Source: Paenibacillus massiliensis 2301065 = DSM 16942
GTDB lineage: Bacteria; Bacillota; Bacilli; Paenibacillales; Paenibacillaceae
DNA: 64,000 bases
Direction of reading: 5' to 3'
Assembly (NCBI RefSeq): GCF_000377505.1
Contig: NZ_KB898187.1
Span: forward strand, 372,001 to 436,000
Below are positions 17,743 to 26,615 of the stretch, piece after piece. Position numbers and translations under genes: made by a program. Position 1 is the stretch's first letter; each line of letters begins with the position of its first letter. Below the pieces are notes generated by a model that was not told the DNA's origin, did not search any database, and saw only the letters and a list, made by a program, of their open reading frames with translations.

Positions 17743-18579
17743 CTACCTTCTCTTGCGAAAATATAACGGAGGATGACCCGTCACCAGCCTGAATACTCTT
17801 CCGAAATGAGTCACGCTGCCGAAGCCTACCTTCTTGGCGATCAGATTAACCTTTAGCGTGGTCTGCTCCAGCAGCTTCTTGGCTTCCTTTACCCGAACGC
17901 TATTCAAGTATTCCACGAACGTGAAGCCGGTTGCTTCCTTAAAAAAGCGGCTCAGATAATATGGACTGATAAAAAAGGTATCCGACAGTGAATCCAATGA
18001 CATTCGCTGCATGTAATGCTCGTTGATATAGCGGACGACTTCGGACATTCGCTCCAGCATAGGGCTCGACGATTCGACTGGCTCCATGCTGACCTGATTG
18101 CTATTACGGCAGCACATAATCAGGAGCTGCAGAGCCAGCGTCTGTGCGTACATCTCAAAGCCGGGGTTTTGATCATGGATTTCTTGTGCTACTCCAAATG
18201 CCAGCGCTTCCATAGATGTGCGTAGGTGTGGAGGACTTTTCACAATGATGTATTCCCGCTCAAACAAAGGCTGCAGCACAGCTTGAGGATCATCCATCAC
18301 TCGGATGAGGCGTTCATGTATGTTTACGACAAGCCGCTCATGATTGGGCATGATGGCCGCGTTGGTGGTCCGGTGCAATGTGTTCGGAGGGATAATGACG
18401 ATATCCCCTTCATGGATGACCCATGTGCGATCCTTAATGAAGAATTCCCGCTTGCCTGATAATAAAAAGAAGATCTCGTATGTACTGTGAAAATGATTGG
18501 CTGGCATATGATGGCTCATCATCTTCCGGTAGGATACGGAGAAGGTCCCCTCCGCATTGTCATAATATAACTCGTTCAT
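17743..18579 (-). CDS. AraC family transcriptional regulator (divergent from YteR)
   Basis: 278-aa AraC regulator with an N-terminal cupin sensor: MMSHHMPANHFHSTYEIFFL, then FIKDRTWVIHEGDIVIIPPN and TLHRT. The C-terminal double helix-turn-helix has MSLDSLSDTFFISPYYLSRFF, then KEATGFTFVEYLNSVRV, LNLIAKKVGFGSV-like second recognition helix, THFGRVFRLVTGHPPLYFRK. ATG 18579 follows GGAGAGGAGGACGCAAC. Divergent from the YteR-type GH105 gene with a 130-bp spacer, it probably controls that gene in response to a product of rhamnogalacturonan breakdown. It converges with the MerR gene downstream. Confidence 0.87.
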   Translation of the reverse strand: MNELYYDNAEGTFSVSYRKMMSHHMPANHFHSTYEIFFLLSGKREFFIKDRTWVIHEGDIVIIPPNTLHRTTNAAIMPNHERLVVNIHERLIRVMDDPQAVLQPLFEREYIIVKSPPHLRTSMEALAFGVAQEIHDQNPGFEMYAQTLALQLLIMCCRNSNQVSMEPVESSSPMLERMSEVVRYINEHYMQRMSLDSLSDTFFISPYYLSRFFKEATGFTFVEYLNSVRVKEAKKLLEQTTLKVNLIAKKVGFGSVTHFGRVFRLVTGHPPLYFRKRR

Positions 18580-18720
18580 GTTGCGTCCTCCTCTCCCTTT
18601 TTATTGTACTCCACAGCTTCATTACTGCAAGATATAAGAAGAAATTGCTTATTATCGCATAAACTGTACATATTATTGTGCTACGTTAGGAGCAGAACAT
18701 AATTAGGAGGAATGAATGCG

Positions 18721-19863
18721 GTGAACACATCCGAATCCAACCAGACCACAAATGTACAATCAACCTTTACCCCGATCCAATGGGCCGAGAAGGCCTGTGA
18801 GGCACTCATGGCCAAATTTGAGCCGGAATTACTTCCGCCAGATCGGTTCCATTATCATCAAGGCGTTTTTTTATCTGGCATGGAAAAATGCTGGAAGATC
18901 AACGGCAAGGATGAGTACTACACCTATATCAAACGCTGGGTAGATAGTCAGGTGCAGGAAGATGGCAGCATCAAGCTGTATAAGTCTACCGAATTGGATG
19001 ATATACAGCCGGGTGTATTGCTGTTTAACCTGTATGAGCAGACCGGTGATGAGCGCTACAAGAAAGCCCTGTTCGAGCTTGTCCCTCTATTGAAATCGTG
19101 GAAAACCAATCCGTCTGGAGGCTTCTGGCACAAGGAGCATTATCCAAATCAAATGTGGCTGGATGGTCTATATATGGCTGGACCGATCGCTGTCCAATTC
19201 GGTGAAACCTTCGGGGCTAGTGAATATTTTGATCTCATGACCTACCAAGCCCTTCTGATGGCTGAGCATACCAAAGATCCGAATACGGGCTTGCTGTATC
19301 ACGGCTGGGATGAGACCAAGGCCGCCAAATGGGCTGATCCCGTGACAGGTCTCGCTCCGGAGTTCTGGGGACGCGCGATCGGATGGTATCCTGTTGCCTT
19401 GCTTGAAATGTTCGAGCATCTGCCTGAGGATCACAAGGATAAAGCCAAGCTTACAGCCATTCTGCAGGATCTACTTATTAGCCTGACACGATATCAGGAT
19501 GCTGATTCAGGTCTATGGTATCAGGTCATCGACAAGGGAGACAGACCGGATAATTGGCTCGAAAGCTCCTGTACAGCCCTGTTCGTTCATGCTATCGCCA
19601 AAGCAGTTCGTCTGGGCTATCTGGATGCCGAGTACCTGAAGTATGCCTGGAAAGGCTACCAAGGCGTGATTAATACCCTTAACTTCGATGACCAGGGTCA
19701 TGTCGTGATCGGTCATATCTGCATCGGTACAGGGATTGGCGACTACGCTCACTATATTGCCCGGCCTACGAGCGAGAATGATCTGCATGGAGCAGGCGCC
19801 TTCATTCTCATGTGTGCTGAGATGAGCCTTGCTGAGCAGCTTTCGGAGCAGCCTGTGTCTTGA
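18721..19863 (+). CDS. yteR: GH105 unsaturated rhamnogalacturonyl hydrolase, YteR type
   Basis: About 380-aa cytosolic enzyme releasing unsaturated uronic acid from rhamnogalacturonan oligosaccharides. The sequence follows B. subtilis YteR closely: ELLPPDRFHYHQGVFLSGME, then STELDDIQPGVLLFNLYEQT, GGFWHKEHYPNQMWLDGLYM with the catalytic Asp in WLDG (residue 148 counted from GTG 18721; Asp143 in YteR), GLLYHGWDE, PEFWGRAIGWY, DNWLESSCTALF and NDLHGAGAFIL. An ATG at 18712 lies only 1 nt after AGGAGG; GTG 18721, 10 nt away, is the more plausible start. It is monocistronic, with its own AraC gene divergent and a terminator right behind. Confidence 0.9.
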   Translation: MNTSESNQTTNVQSTFTPIQWAEKACEALMAKFEPELLPPDRFHYHQGVFLSGMEKCWKINGKDEYYTYIKRWVDSQVQEDGSIKLYKSTELDDIQPGVLLFNLYEQTGDERYKKALFELVPLLKSWKTNPSGGFWHKEHYPNQMWLDGLYMAGPIAVQFGETFGASEYFDLMTYQALLMAEHTKDPNTGLLYHGWDETKAAKWADPVTGLAPEFWGRAIGWYPVALLEMFEHLPEDHKDKAKLTAILQDLLISLTRYQDADSGLWYQVIDKGDRPDNWLESSCTALFVHAIAKAVRLGYLDAEYLKYAWKGYQGVINTLNFDDQGHVVIGHICIGTGIGDYAHYIARPTSENDLHGAGAFILMCAEMSLAEQLSEQPVS

Positions 19864-19871
19864 TGTTCGGG

Positions 19872-19898
19872 GGCAGTTGATCATCAGGATCGACTGCC
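19872..19898 (+). terminator. Terminator between yteR-type gene and esterase gene
   Basis: GGCAGTTGATC and GATCGACTGCC pair (one G-T) around ATCAG, then TTCATTTCATTT. It lies in the 36-bp gap between two converging genes. Confidence 0.65.
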
Positions 19899-19899
19899 T

Positions 19900-20649
19900 T
19901 CATTTCATTTGCCAGTCAGCCAGATTGATCCCTGCCTGTGTACCGCATTTGTTATAACCGGTCTGAGTGTAATGAAACTCATCGTGCATGAGTCCTTCGC
20001 TTGCCATTTGATCGAATGCAGTAGCAATTAGTGTAATCTCTGATGCTTTCTCACAGAACTCTGTCTGTGCTTGAATGATGCTCGTATATCGCATGTGATC
20101 ATCACGGTGATTCCCGATTCGGATCAGGAAAGTATGCTCGATTCCAATGGCCTGCATCTCACTGAGCAGTGAGGCCAGCCTTGCTTTATAATCCGCCTTG
20201 CTTGTGTGCCGATCCCCATCTGTCTCTCCCTGGCACCAGATCATCCAGCGATTTCCAATGCTGTAGCCATTGTCGGTTAACCAGGCTTCGGCTGTCCTGA
20301 AGCGCTCAATGGCGTCGGGTAATAATATGCCATCCTTTTGCCACTCGCTGATCTCCGTTCCCCCCTTGGAAGCGGACACACCAACTATGATTCGCCCTGT
20401 CCGCTCATGATAAGCCTTAACCAGCGCACTGACCAATGAGCCTGTCTTCATCCCCTCCTCGTTGATTCCACCCGGCTTGTTCTCATTCACGCCAAACGGC
20501 TCGACAATGGGATGCAGTACGGTAGGATCACTAATGGCCCGAAACTCATAACCGCCTCCCTCCTCCACTGCTGGAGCCTCCTTACGAGAGCCCCGCCCTG
20601 CCATATTACTTTGTCCAGCAAATAGCACCAGATCTATATCTGTCTGCAT
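19900..20649 (-). CDS. SGNH/SASA-domain carbohydrate acetylesterase
   Basis: 249-aa predicted esterase of the sialate O-acetylesterase (SASA/DUF303, CE6-like) group, without a signal peptide and so presumably acting on imported acetylated oligosaccharides. Block I is LVLFAGQSNMAGRG with the nucleophile Ser14. Block III-like WCQGETDGD carries the oxyanion-hole glycine and Glu. Asp223 and His226 in HDEFHYTQTGYN complete the triad. ATG 20649 follows AGAAGGAGTGGACTTGA. It lies between the YteR-type gene (converging) and a LysR gene 54 bp upstream on the same strand. Rhamnogalacturonan is naturally acetylated, which would give this enzyme a role, but the substrate is inferred. Confidence 0.82.
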   Translation of the reverse strand: MQTDIDLVLFAGQSNMAGRGSRKEAPAVEEGGGYEFRAISDPTVLHPIVEPFGVNENKPGGINEEGMKTGSLVSALVKAYHERTGRIIVGVSASKGGTEISEWQKDGILLPDAIERFRTAEAWLTDNGYSIGNRWMIWCQGETDGDRHTSKADYKARLASLLSEMQAIGIEHTFLIRIGNHRDDHMRYTSIIQAQTEFCEKASEITLIATAFDQMASEGLMHDEFHYTQTGYNKCGTQAGINLADWQMK

Positions 20650-20703
20650 TCAAGTCCACTCCTTCTAAAATATGTAGGTGCGAGTGCTGAAAAGCCTATA
20701 TAT

Positions 20704-21603
20704 CTATAAAACATTTGAGAATTTCGCTTGAATTTCTTTTAAAAACAAGTCAGCAGCAGCGGAAAAAACTTGATGTCTTTTCCAGACAATATTTAAACCA
20801 GATTCAAGTCTTGGCTCTAGTGGTCTAAAACAAAGGTTACTATCACTAGAGGTATTCACTATTTTATCAAGGACTATTGCATAACCTATGCCTTCATCAA
20901 CCATAATGGCAGCATTATATGCAAGATTGTATGTAGTCACAATATTTAACTTTTCATAATCTTCACCAAACCAATCCGCAAAATCATTTTTAGAAAATGT
21001 CTGTTTCATCACTTGTCGTGAACAGATCACCGGGACATGTAATAAATCCACTGCTTGAATGGTATCTTTGGAGGCAAGAGGACTGTCCTTCCTCATAACA
21101 ACGCCCCAAACATCCTTGACCGGGATATCGATATAATTATATTTGGATAAATCAGCTGGTTGAATTAAAATACCAAAGTCAAGCAACCCTTTGTCAAGCC
21201 GTTCTGTCACATCGTCTTCGTTTCCACTGTAGAGGTGAAACCGGATATTGGGATAATGTAACTGTAGATCCTTGACCACGCCTGAAATCTGTCTGATAGC
21301 GTCTGTTTCGCCACCACCTATATACACATCACCTCCTATTGTTTCTTCCATGGAGCTAAATTCTGCCTCTAATTTATCGACCATTTCTACGATTTCTTCT
21401 GCTCTCTTTCGCAGTATAATCCCTTCTGCTGTAAGAATGATCCGATGGCTACTCCGAGTAAATAGTTTTTTTCCCAATTCCAGCTCAAGCTCTTTCAGCT
21501 GTTTTGACAAGGTTGGCTGAGTTACATGCAAAATAGCAGAGGCAGCAGTCATGCTCCCTTCTCTTGCAACCGTAAGAAAATAACGCAATACTCTAATTTC
21601 CAT
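20704..21603 (-). CDS. LysR family transcriptional regulator
   Basis: 299-aa LysR-type regulator. The winged helix-turn-helix (EIRVLRYFLTVAREGSMTAA, SAILHVTQPTLSKQLKELEL, LGKKLFTRSSHRIILTAEG) is followed by a coiled-coil linker and the two-lobed effector domain (IGGDVYIGGGETDAIRQISG). It looks like the CynR/CcpA-neighbour type found beside MFS and SDR genes. ATG 21603 is 7 nt after AAGGAGG and is preferred over GTG 21609. Divergent from the alpha/beta hydrolase gene across 180 bp with a 29-bp dyad at 21638-21666, it probably controls the hydrolase-MFS-SDR group. Confidence 0.9.
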   Translation of the reverse strand: MEIRVLRYFLTVAREGSMTAASAILHVTQPTLSKQLKELELELGKKLFTRSSHRIILTAEGIILRKRAEEIVEMVDKLEAEFSSMEETIGGDVYIGGGETDAIRQISGVVKDLQLHYPNIRFHLYSGNEDDVTERLDKGLLDFGILIQPADLSKYNYIDIPVKDVWGVVMRKDSPLASKDTIQAVDLLHVPVICSRQVMKQTFSKNDFADWFGEDYEKLNIVTTYNLAYNAAIMVDEGIGYAIVLDKIVNTSSDSNLCFRPLEPRLESGLNIVWKRHQVFSAAADLFLKEIQAKFSNVL

Positions 21604-21637
21604 TTCCACTCCTCCTTATGGCATTTAGTATATACAT

Positions 21638-21666
21638 TCATGATATGCCTATCAAGCATATGATGA
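21638..21666. promoter_or_regulatory. LysR-type operator dyad
   Basis: TCATGATATGC and GCATATGATGA (10 of 11 positions complementary) flank a 7-bp centre. The inner ATATGC-N7-GCATAT contains the T-N11-A pattern bound by LysR proteins. It lies 35 bp upstream of the lysR-type start and 124 bp upstream of the hydrolase gene. Confidence 0.6.
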
Positions 21667-21789
21667 TATGAGATATAACTAATTGGATGTACACCGATTC
21701 CAAGCTACAATACAAAACAAAGGAATGCTACTTTAATCCATCACAGTTCAAATTCCTTGTCATTATTCCACATTTGAAAGGAGATCAAT

Positions 21790-22878
21790 TTGAAAATGAA
21801 TAACAAATCTAATATTACGCGTGTACTTACAGTAGTCGCACTAGGCTTGTTTTTATCTACAACCCATGTTGCATCCACGATTGCTGCTGGCGCTGCACCC
21901 ACACCGGATATGTCTAATGGAGCAGACAACTTTTACAAAAGTGACAGGGTAATCATGCAGAAGGTTACGTTTGAAAATCAATACAAAATGAAGGTTACAG
22001 GGAATCTGTTCATTCCTAAAGTTATGAATCAAAACACTACACATCCCGCGATTATTGTCGGGCATCCTATGGGTGCAGTAAAGGAGCAAAGTTCAAATCT
22101 GTATGCCCAAAAGATAGCAGAACGGGGATTCGTTACTTTGTCATTGGATTTATCTTTCTGGGGAGAAAGTGAAGGTGAGCCTCGTAACGCTGTTGCGCCA
22201 GATATTTATACAGAGGATTTCAGTGCTGCGGTAGATTTCTTGGGTACCCGGTCATTTGTTGATAGAGACCAGATCGGTGTAATTGGAATATGTGGTAGTG
22301 GTAGCTTTGCCCTTAGCGCAGCCAAGATTGACCCACGCCTAAAAGCTATTGCTACAGTCAGTATGTACGACATGGGTGCTGCTAACCGCGACGGGCTTAA
22401 TAAATCGGTTACGCTTGAACAAAGAATACAAATTCTCGAAGAGGCTGCCGAACAACGCTATGTGGAGTTCACAGGTGGTGAGACTAAATACACTGGTGGC
22501 ACTGTACATGAGCTGAATGAAAGCACTCCTGATATTCAGCGTGAGTTCTATGACTTCTATCGCACGCCAAGAGGAGATTTCACTACGGAAGGTCAATCAC
22601 CATTACTAACCACGCATCCGACGCTTACAAGTAACGTGAAATTTATGAATTTCTACCCATTAGTAGGCTTAGAGACAATCTCTAGTCCAATGCTGTTCAT
22701 CACGGGTGATAACGCTCACTCCAGAGAGTTCAGCGAAGAAGCCTACAGACTGGCCGGTGGGCAAAAAGAGCTTTATATTGTCCCAGGTGCAGGTCATGTG
22801 GATCTATACGACCGGGTGGATTTAATCCCTTTTGACAAGCTTGAGTCCTTCTTCAAAGAAAATCTGAAGGAAGAATAA
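21790..22878 (+). CDS. Exported alpha/beta hydrolase (dienelactone-hydrolase/YcjY-like)
   Basis: 362-aa predicted secreted hydrolase. Residues 1-33 are a signal peptide (NKSNITR, hydrophobic VLTVVALGLFLSTT, probable cleavage after AIAA-like TIAAGAA). The mature fold shows the oxyanion turn IIVGHPMGAVKEQSS, then GVIGICGSGSFAL where Cys168 takes the nucleophile position, Asp307 in ITGDNAH and His336 in PGAGHVDLYD. A cysteine nucleophile is typical of dienelactone hydrolases and the YcjY group. The start is TTG 21790 behind AAAGGAGATCAA; ATG 21796 is an alternative. It is the first gene of a group with an MFS transporter and an SDR remnant, downstream of a LysR gene. Substrate unknown. Confidence 0.82.
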   Translation: MKMNNKSNITRVLTVVALGLFLSTTHVASTIAAGAAPTPDMSNGADNFYKSDRVIMQKVTFENQYKMKVTGNLFIPKVMNQNTTHPAIIVGHPMGAVKEQSSNLYAQKIAERGFVTLSLDLSFWGESEGEPRNAVAPDIYTEDFSAAVDFLGTRSFVDRDQIGVIGICGSGSFALSAAKIDPRLKAIATVSMYDMGAANRDGLNKSVTLEQRIQILEEAAEQRYVEFTGGETKYTGGTVHELNESTPDIQREFYDFYRTPRGDFTTEGQSPLLTTHPTLTSNVKFMNFYPLVGLETISSPMLFITGDNAHSREFSEEAYRLAGGQKELYIVPGAGHVDLYDRVDLIPFDKLESFFKENLKEE

Positions 22879-22946
22879 ATGTATTGGCTGTAGAGGGCGC
22901 TGCTTCCTAATAGTATTCCTTTCATGGGATGAACATTTAAAATAAG

Positions 22947-22973
22947 TTGCCCCCATAGATTTTTTGGGGGCAA
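22947..22973 (+). terminator. GC-rich hairpin before the MFS gene
   Basis: TTGCCCCC-ATAGATTTTTT-GGGGGCAA is a perfect 8-bp stem. It lacks a U-tract after the stem (CATGTTAAAG follows), so as a plus-strand terminator of the hydrolase gene it is weak; it may instead partly separate the hydrolase and MFS expression. Confidence 0.4.
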
Positions 22974-22999
22974 CATGTTAAAGAAAGGAACTGTTTTTT

Positions 23000-24169
23000 G
23001 TGGCTAAACGAAATCAATTACTAGTCTTCATATTAACGATAGGAGTATTCGGTATCTTAAATACGGAAATGGGTGTCATTGGAATATTACCTTCCATTTC
23101 TGAACATTTTCATGTAAGTGTATCAAAAGCAGGATGGCTGGTGAGTTTTTTTGCCCTTGTCGTTGCAGTATCCGGCCCAACCCTACCGTTATTGTTCTCT
23201 GGGATGAATCGAAAGAAGGTAATGTTGCTGGTACTAGGTGTTTTCGTTCTAGGGAATGTCGTATCCATTTTTACTTCTAACTTTACCATCCTACTACTTG
23301 CTAGGATCATTCCAGCTTTTTTTCATCCTATTTATTGTTCTTTGGCATTTACAGTTGCCGCTGCCTCCGTAAGTAAAGCAGAAGCTCCAAAAGCTGTTGC
23401 TAAAGTATTCATTGGAGTGTCTGCTGGTATGGTTATCGGTGTACCTGTCTCCAGCTATATTGCTAGTGCAGTGTCTTTACAAATGGCGATGGTATTTTTT
23501 GCTGTTGTGAATGCTATAGCATTCATTGCTACACTACTATTTGTACCTTCTATGCCAGTTAAGGAAAAACAACCTTATGGAGCTCAATTATCGGTCTTAA
23601 AAAAATCAATTACTTGGCTTTCTATTGGGGCTGTCATTTTATTAAACTCAGCTATATTTGGGGTATATAGTTATCTTGCTGATTATCTGAAAACTGTAAC
23701 AAACATGTCTCCGAATTCAATTAGCTTAACATTATTTATCTACGGTGGAGCTAATATCATAGGAAGTATGCTCGCAGGAAGATTACTTACTAATAATGCA
23801 ATTAAATCTGTAGTGACTTTTCCATTCGCATTAGGAGCAGTTTACATCCTATTATTCTTCACAGGGCAATTCACTATACCTGTGGCCATCATCACAACCC
23901 TTTGGGGTATATTGGGAGGAATAGGAGGTAACATTGCTCAGTATTGGATTATCTCTGCGGCTCCTGAATCTCCTGATTTCGCTAATGGACTATTTTTGAC
24001 AGCTGCTAACTTAGGAACAACTCTAGGGGCGGCTTTAGGCGGGGTATTTATATCAGTAATGGGTACACAATACGTCGTATTGGTCGGAATTCTATCATTG
24101 ATACTAAATTTTGTAGCCATTTTACTCAGAAATTATATGTATGGTCCTACAAAACTACACTCAGCATAA
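23000..24169 (+). CDS. MFS transporter, AraJ/YdhP-type drug or sugar efflux
   Basis: 389-aa integral membrane protein with 12 predicted helices, of the DHA1 proton-driven efflux group. Marker segments are FGILNTEMGVIGILPSIS in helix 1, GWLVSFFALVVAVSGP in helix 2, RKKVMLLVLGVFVLGN (motif A-like loop 2-3) and LLARIIPAFFHPIYCSLAFT in helix 4. These are characteristic of AraJ/YdhP/NepI-like exporters. The GTG at 23000 follows AAAGGAACTGTTTTTT. It lies 122 bp after the hydrolase gene and 50 bp before the SDR remnant. Base composition in this gene (AT-rich, long runs of A and T) is noticeably lower in GC than the sugar loci. Confidence 0.88.
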   Translation: MAKRNQLLVFILTIGVFGILNTEMGVIGILPSISEHFHVSVSKAGWLVSFFALVVAVSGPTLPLLFSGMNRKKVMLLVLGVFVLGNVVSIFTSNFTILLLARIIPAFFHPIYCSLAFTVAAASVSKAEAPKAVAKVFIGVSAGMVIGVPVSSYIASAVSLQMAMVFFAVVNAIAFIATLLFVPSMPVKEKQPYGAQLSVLKKSITWLSIGAVILLNSAIFGVYSYLADYLKTVTNMSPNSISLTLFIYGGANIIGSMLAGRLLTNNAIKSVVTFPFALGAVYILLFFTGQFTIPVAIITTLWGILGGIGGNIAQYWIISAAPESPDFANGLFLTAANLGTTLGAALGGVFISVMGTQYVVLVGILSLILNFVAILLRNYMYGPTKLHSA

Positions 24170-24231
24170 GGTATGTTTCTCTTAGAATCTTTAGATACCA
24201 TTACGCTGAAAAACAAGAAATGGAGCTGAAC

Positions 24232-24676
24232 ATGTCTCAAGATAAACAAATAGCGCTGGTAACTGGTGGTAATCGAGGAATTGGATATGAATTGGTCAAA
24301 GTTCACCAAGACAGCATCCAGCAAGCAGAGATCACAATAAATAAGAATTTTGGAAGATTAGATGTGTTGATTAATAATGCTGGCGTGTATTTGGATCAGA
24401 ATGAAAGGTTAGTCGCTATGGACATTTCTATTCTCGAGACAACTATGGCAACCAATTTCTTTGGCGTTTACCATACGATCCGTACCTTTATTCCACTCAT
24501 GGAAAAACAAGGATATGGAAGAATTATTAATGTCTCCTCAGAATATGGTGCGATGAGTGAAATGTCTTATACAGGAGTAGGAGCAAGCAGCAGAGTCTAT
24601 TCTGTGCCTAGCGACGATTGGACCTGAAGGCCCTCATGGAGAATTCTTCAGAGATGGTAAGAGAATCGATTGGTAA
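24232..24676 (+). pseudogene. Short-chain dehydrogenase (SDR) pseudogene with two internal deletions
   Basis: Remnant of a roughly 240-aa NADPH-dependent SDR. MSQDKQIALVTGGNRGIGYE gives the cofactor loop, but the sequence then jumps from LVK straight to VHQDSIQQAEITINKNFGRL, dropping about 45 residues (cofactor strand 2 and its helix). It resumes with DVLINNAGVY and RIINVSSEYGAMSEMSYTGVG. A second deletion then removes the YxxxK active site and shifts frame: the family C-terminus (ESILCLATIGPEGPHGEFFR, DGKRIDW, TAA 24674-24676) is readable only in the next frame. The truncated frame stops at 24627. The start is ATG 24232, behind GGAGCTGAAC. A terminator follows, so the gene once ended here. 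Confidence 0.88.
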
Positions 24677-24680
24677 TATG

Positions 24681-24715
24681 AACCCCCTAGTGAACTGAAA
24701 AAGTTCTAGGGGGTT
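24681..24715. terminator. Terminator between SDR remnant and ABC exporter operon
   Basis: AACCCCCTAG..GAACT and AGTTC..TAGGGGGTT form a long stem with a 2-nt bulge and a GAAAA loop. It lies between converging units. The tail GTTTACG is short. Confidence 0.6.
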
Positions 24716-24764
24716 TACGCGTCGAGCTACTAATGTTTTTATTTAAAGGTTAGCTTATATAACT

Positions 24765-26615
24765 TCAGGATGCTTGCTCAAATTGGCTATTGTACAGATC
24801 GGCATAAAATCCGCCCTTCGCCAGCAGCTCCACATGGTTCCCCATTTCAATGATGTCCCCGTCCTTCATGACGAGAATCACATCGGCATTCTTGATCGTA
24901 GACAGCCGGTGAGCAATGACAAAGGAAGTCTTGCCTACAGTGAGTTGGTCCATCGCTTGTTGAATCAACAATTCAGTGCGCGTATCGACTGAGCTAGTTG
25001 CTTCATCCAGAATAAGCATCGGTGCATCCTCGATCATGGCTCTGGCGATGGTAATCAGCTGCTTCTGTCCAGCTGACAGCGTGGCTTTATCATCCAGTAC
25101 CGTATCATAGCCTCGTGGTAAAGTCTTAATGAAGCTATGCAGCCCTACTGCTCTAGAAGCGGCTTCGACCTGTTCATTGCTGACGTTCACTTTGGAAAAG
25201 ATAATGTTATCTCGAATAGTCCCTTCAAATAGCCACGTATCCTGCAGCACCATGCAGAATAATTGATGGATATTGTCGCGTGTTAATTGGCTGATTGGTG
25301 TTCCGTCAATGTAGATCTCCCCACCATTCAGCTCATAGAAACGCATGAGTAAGTTCACAAGGGTCGTCTTGCCGGCGCCTGTCGGGCCGACGATGGCAAT
25401 TTTTTGACCAGCCTCAGCCTTCATGGAGAAGTCCTTGATAATCATTCGGTCTGCGTTATAGCCAAAACGCACATGCTTGAATTCGACGTCTCCTTTGGCG
25501 GTATCCAGTCTCAATGTCTTGTCACGCTCATCAGCCAGCTCTTCTTCTCCAAGGAATTCAAAGACGCGTTCACTCGCAGCAGCAGCTGATTGCAGGTTGG
25601 TAGCTGCTTGTGCTAGCTGTGACAAAGGCTGAGTGAAAAGACGAATATATACCATGAAGGCTACAATAGTCCCTAGCGTGATTACTTGCTGATTAACCAG
25701 CACAGCTCCCACGACACAGACAGCGACATAGCCAAAGTTACCAATGAACATCATGACAGGCATCATGAGCCCGGACATGAATTGGGACTTCCATGCATTC
25801 GTATATAAACGACTGTTAATGTCGTGAAAAGCTTCCTTCGCAGCTGGCTCTCCATTGTATACCTTGACTACATTGTGGCCAGTATACGTCTCCTCGATGT
25901 GACCATTAATCTGACCCAACTCTGCCTGCTGTGCTACAAAGTATTTCTGTGAATGCTTCATAATCAGGCTCATCAGAGCAAAGCCGAGCAATGTCGCTAA
26001 AATGCCAGTCACAGTCATAATCCAGTTCGTGTACAACATCATTACGAGCGCACCCACGAAGGTTGCGAGCGCGCTGACCAGCGTACCCAGACTGTTATTC
26101 AGCGTCTGGCCGATCGTATCGACATCGTTCGTTACGCGGCTTAGTACATTACCATGGCTCGTTCCATCGAAATACTTCAAGGGAATGCGATTGATTTTTT
26201 GGGACAGCTCTTCTCGCATTTTCTTGCTAATCCGTTGCGCGATGGTAGCGGTAATGAAGCCTTGCACATAGTTAAATATCAGAGCAAGTCCATACAACAT
26301 AACCAAGACAAGCATAATTTGCTGAACAGCATCGATGTCAACACGGGTAGCTATCCCTTCTTGTATGAGGTTCGTGACATCGCTAAGCTTATCCGGACCA
26401 ATGACATTAAAGGCTGAGCCGACTAGAGCCAGGACCATAGCAAGTATAATCATAGGAACATAGGCTCTGCTGTAGGCTATGAGCTGACCGATGGCTTTTT
26501 TGAAATTATTTACTTTAGCTCCGTTTCCGTTCCCCATCGCAGGCGCTTTTCCTGTGGAGCCATTCTGCTTCATTTTCGTAGGCTGGCTGTCGACGGCATG
26601 TTCGTTCTTATCCAT
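24765..26615 (-). CDS. Heterodimeric ABC exporter, canonical half (permease-ATPase fusion)
   Basis: 616-aa type IV (ABCB-like) half-transporter. The transmembrane domain (about 45-345, six helices) precedes the ATPase: Walker A GPTGAGKTT, Q-loop VLQDTWLF, signature LSAGQ, Walker B LILDEATSSVD with catalytic Glu, and H-loop VIAHRLSTI. All catalytic residues are present, so this subunit completes the active site. The N-terminal 35-40 residues are polar and low-complexity. ATG 26615 overlaps the upstream stop as ATGGATAA, with its ribosome site AAGGAGGAAC inside the upstream gene; the longer frame to 26651 is not needed. It partners the protein at 26608-28371. Drug or lipid export is typical; the substrate is unknown. 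Confidence 0.92.
   Translation of the reverse strand: MDKNEHAVDSQPTKMKQNGSTGKAPAMGNGNGAKVNNFKKAIGQLIAYSRAYVPMIILAMVLALVGSAFNVIGPDKLSDVTNLIQEGIATRVDIDAVQQIMLVLVMLYGLALIFNYVQGFITATIAQRISKKMREELSQKINRIPLKYFDGTSHGNVLSRVTNDVDTIGQTLNNSLGTLVSALATFVGALVMMLYTNWIMTVTGILATLLGFALMSLIMKHSQKYFVAQQAELGQINGHIEETYTGHNVVKVYNGEPAAKEAFHDINSRLYTNAWKSQFMSGLMMPVMMFIGNFGYVAVCVVGAVLVNQQVITLGTIVAFMVYIRLFTQPLSQLAQAATNLQSAAAASERVFEFLGEEELADERDKTLRLDTAKGDVEFKHVRFGYNADRMIIKDFSMKAEAGQKIAIVGPTGAGKTTLVNLLMRFYELNGGEIYIDGTPISQLTRDNIHQLFCMVLQDTWLFEGTIRDNIIFSKVNVSNEQVEAASRAVGLHSFIKTLPRGYDTVLDDKATLSAGQKQLITIARAMIEDAPMLILDEATSSVDTRTELLIQQAMDQLTVGKTSFVIAHRLSTIKNADVILVMKDGDIIEMGNHVELLAKGGFYADLYNSQFEQAS

Noticed and set aside
22974-23006. 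Ten-codon leader peptide (ATG at 22975) before the MFS gene, suggesting attenuation with the hairpin at 22947-22973
   Set aside because: No ribosome site in front of the ATG and no alternative hairpin pairing could be drawn.
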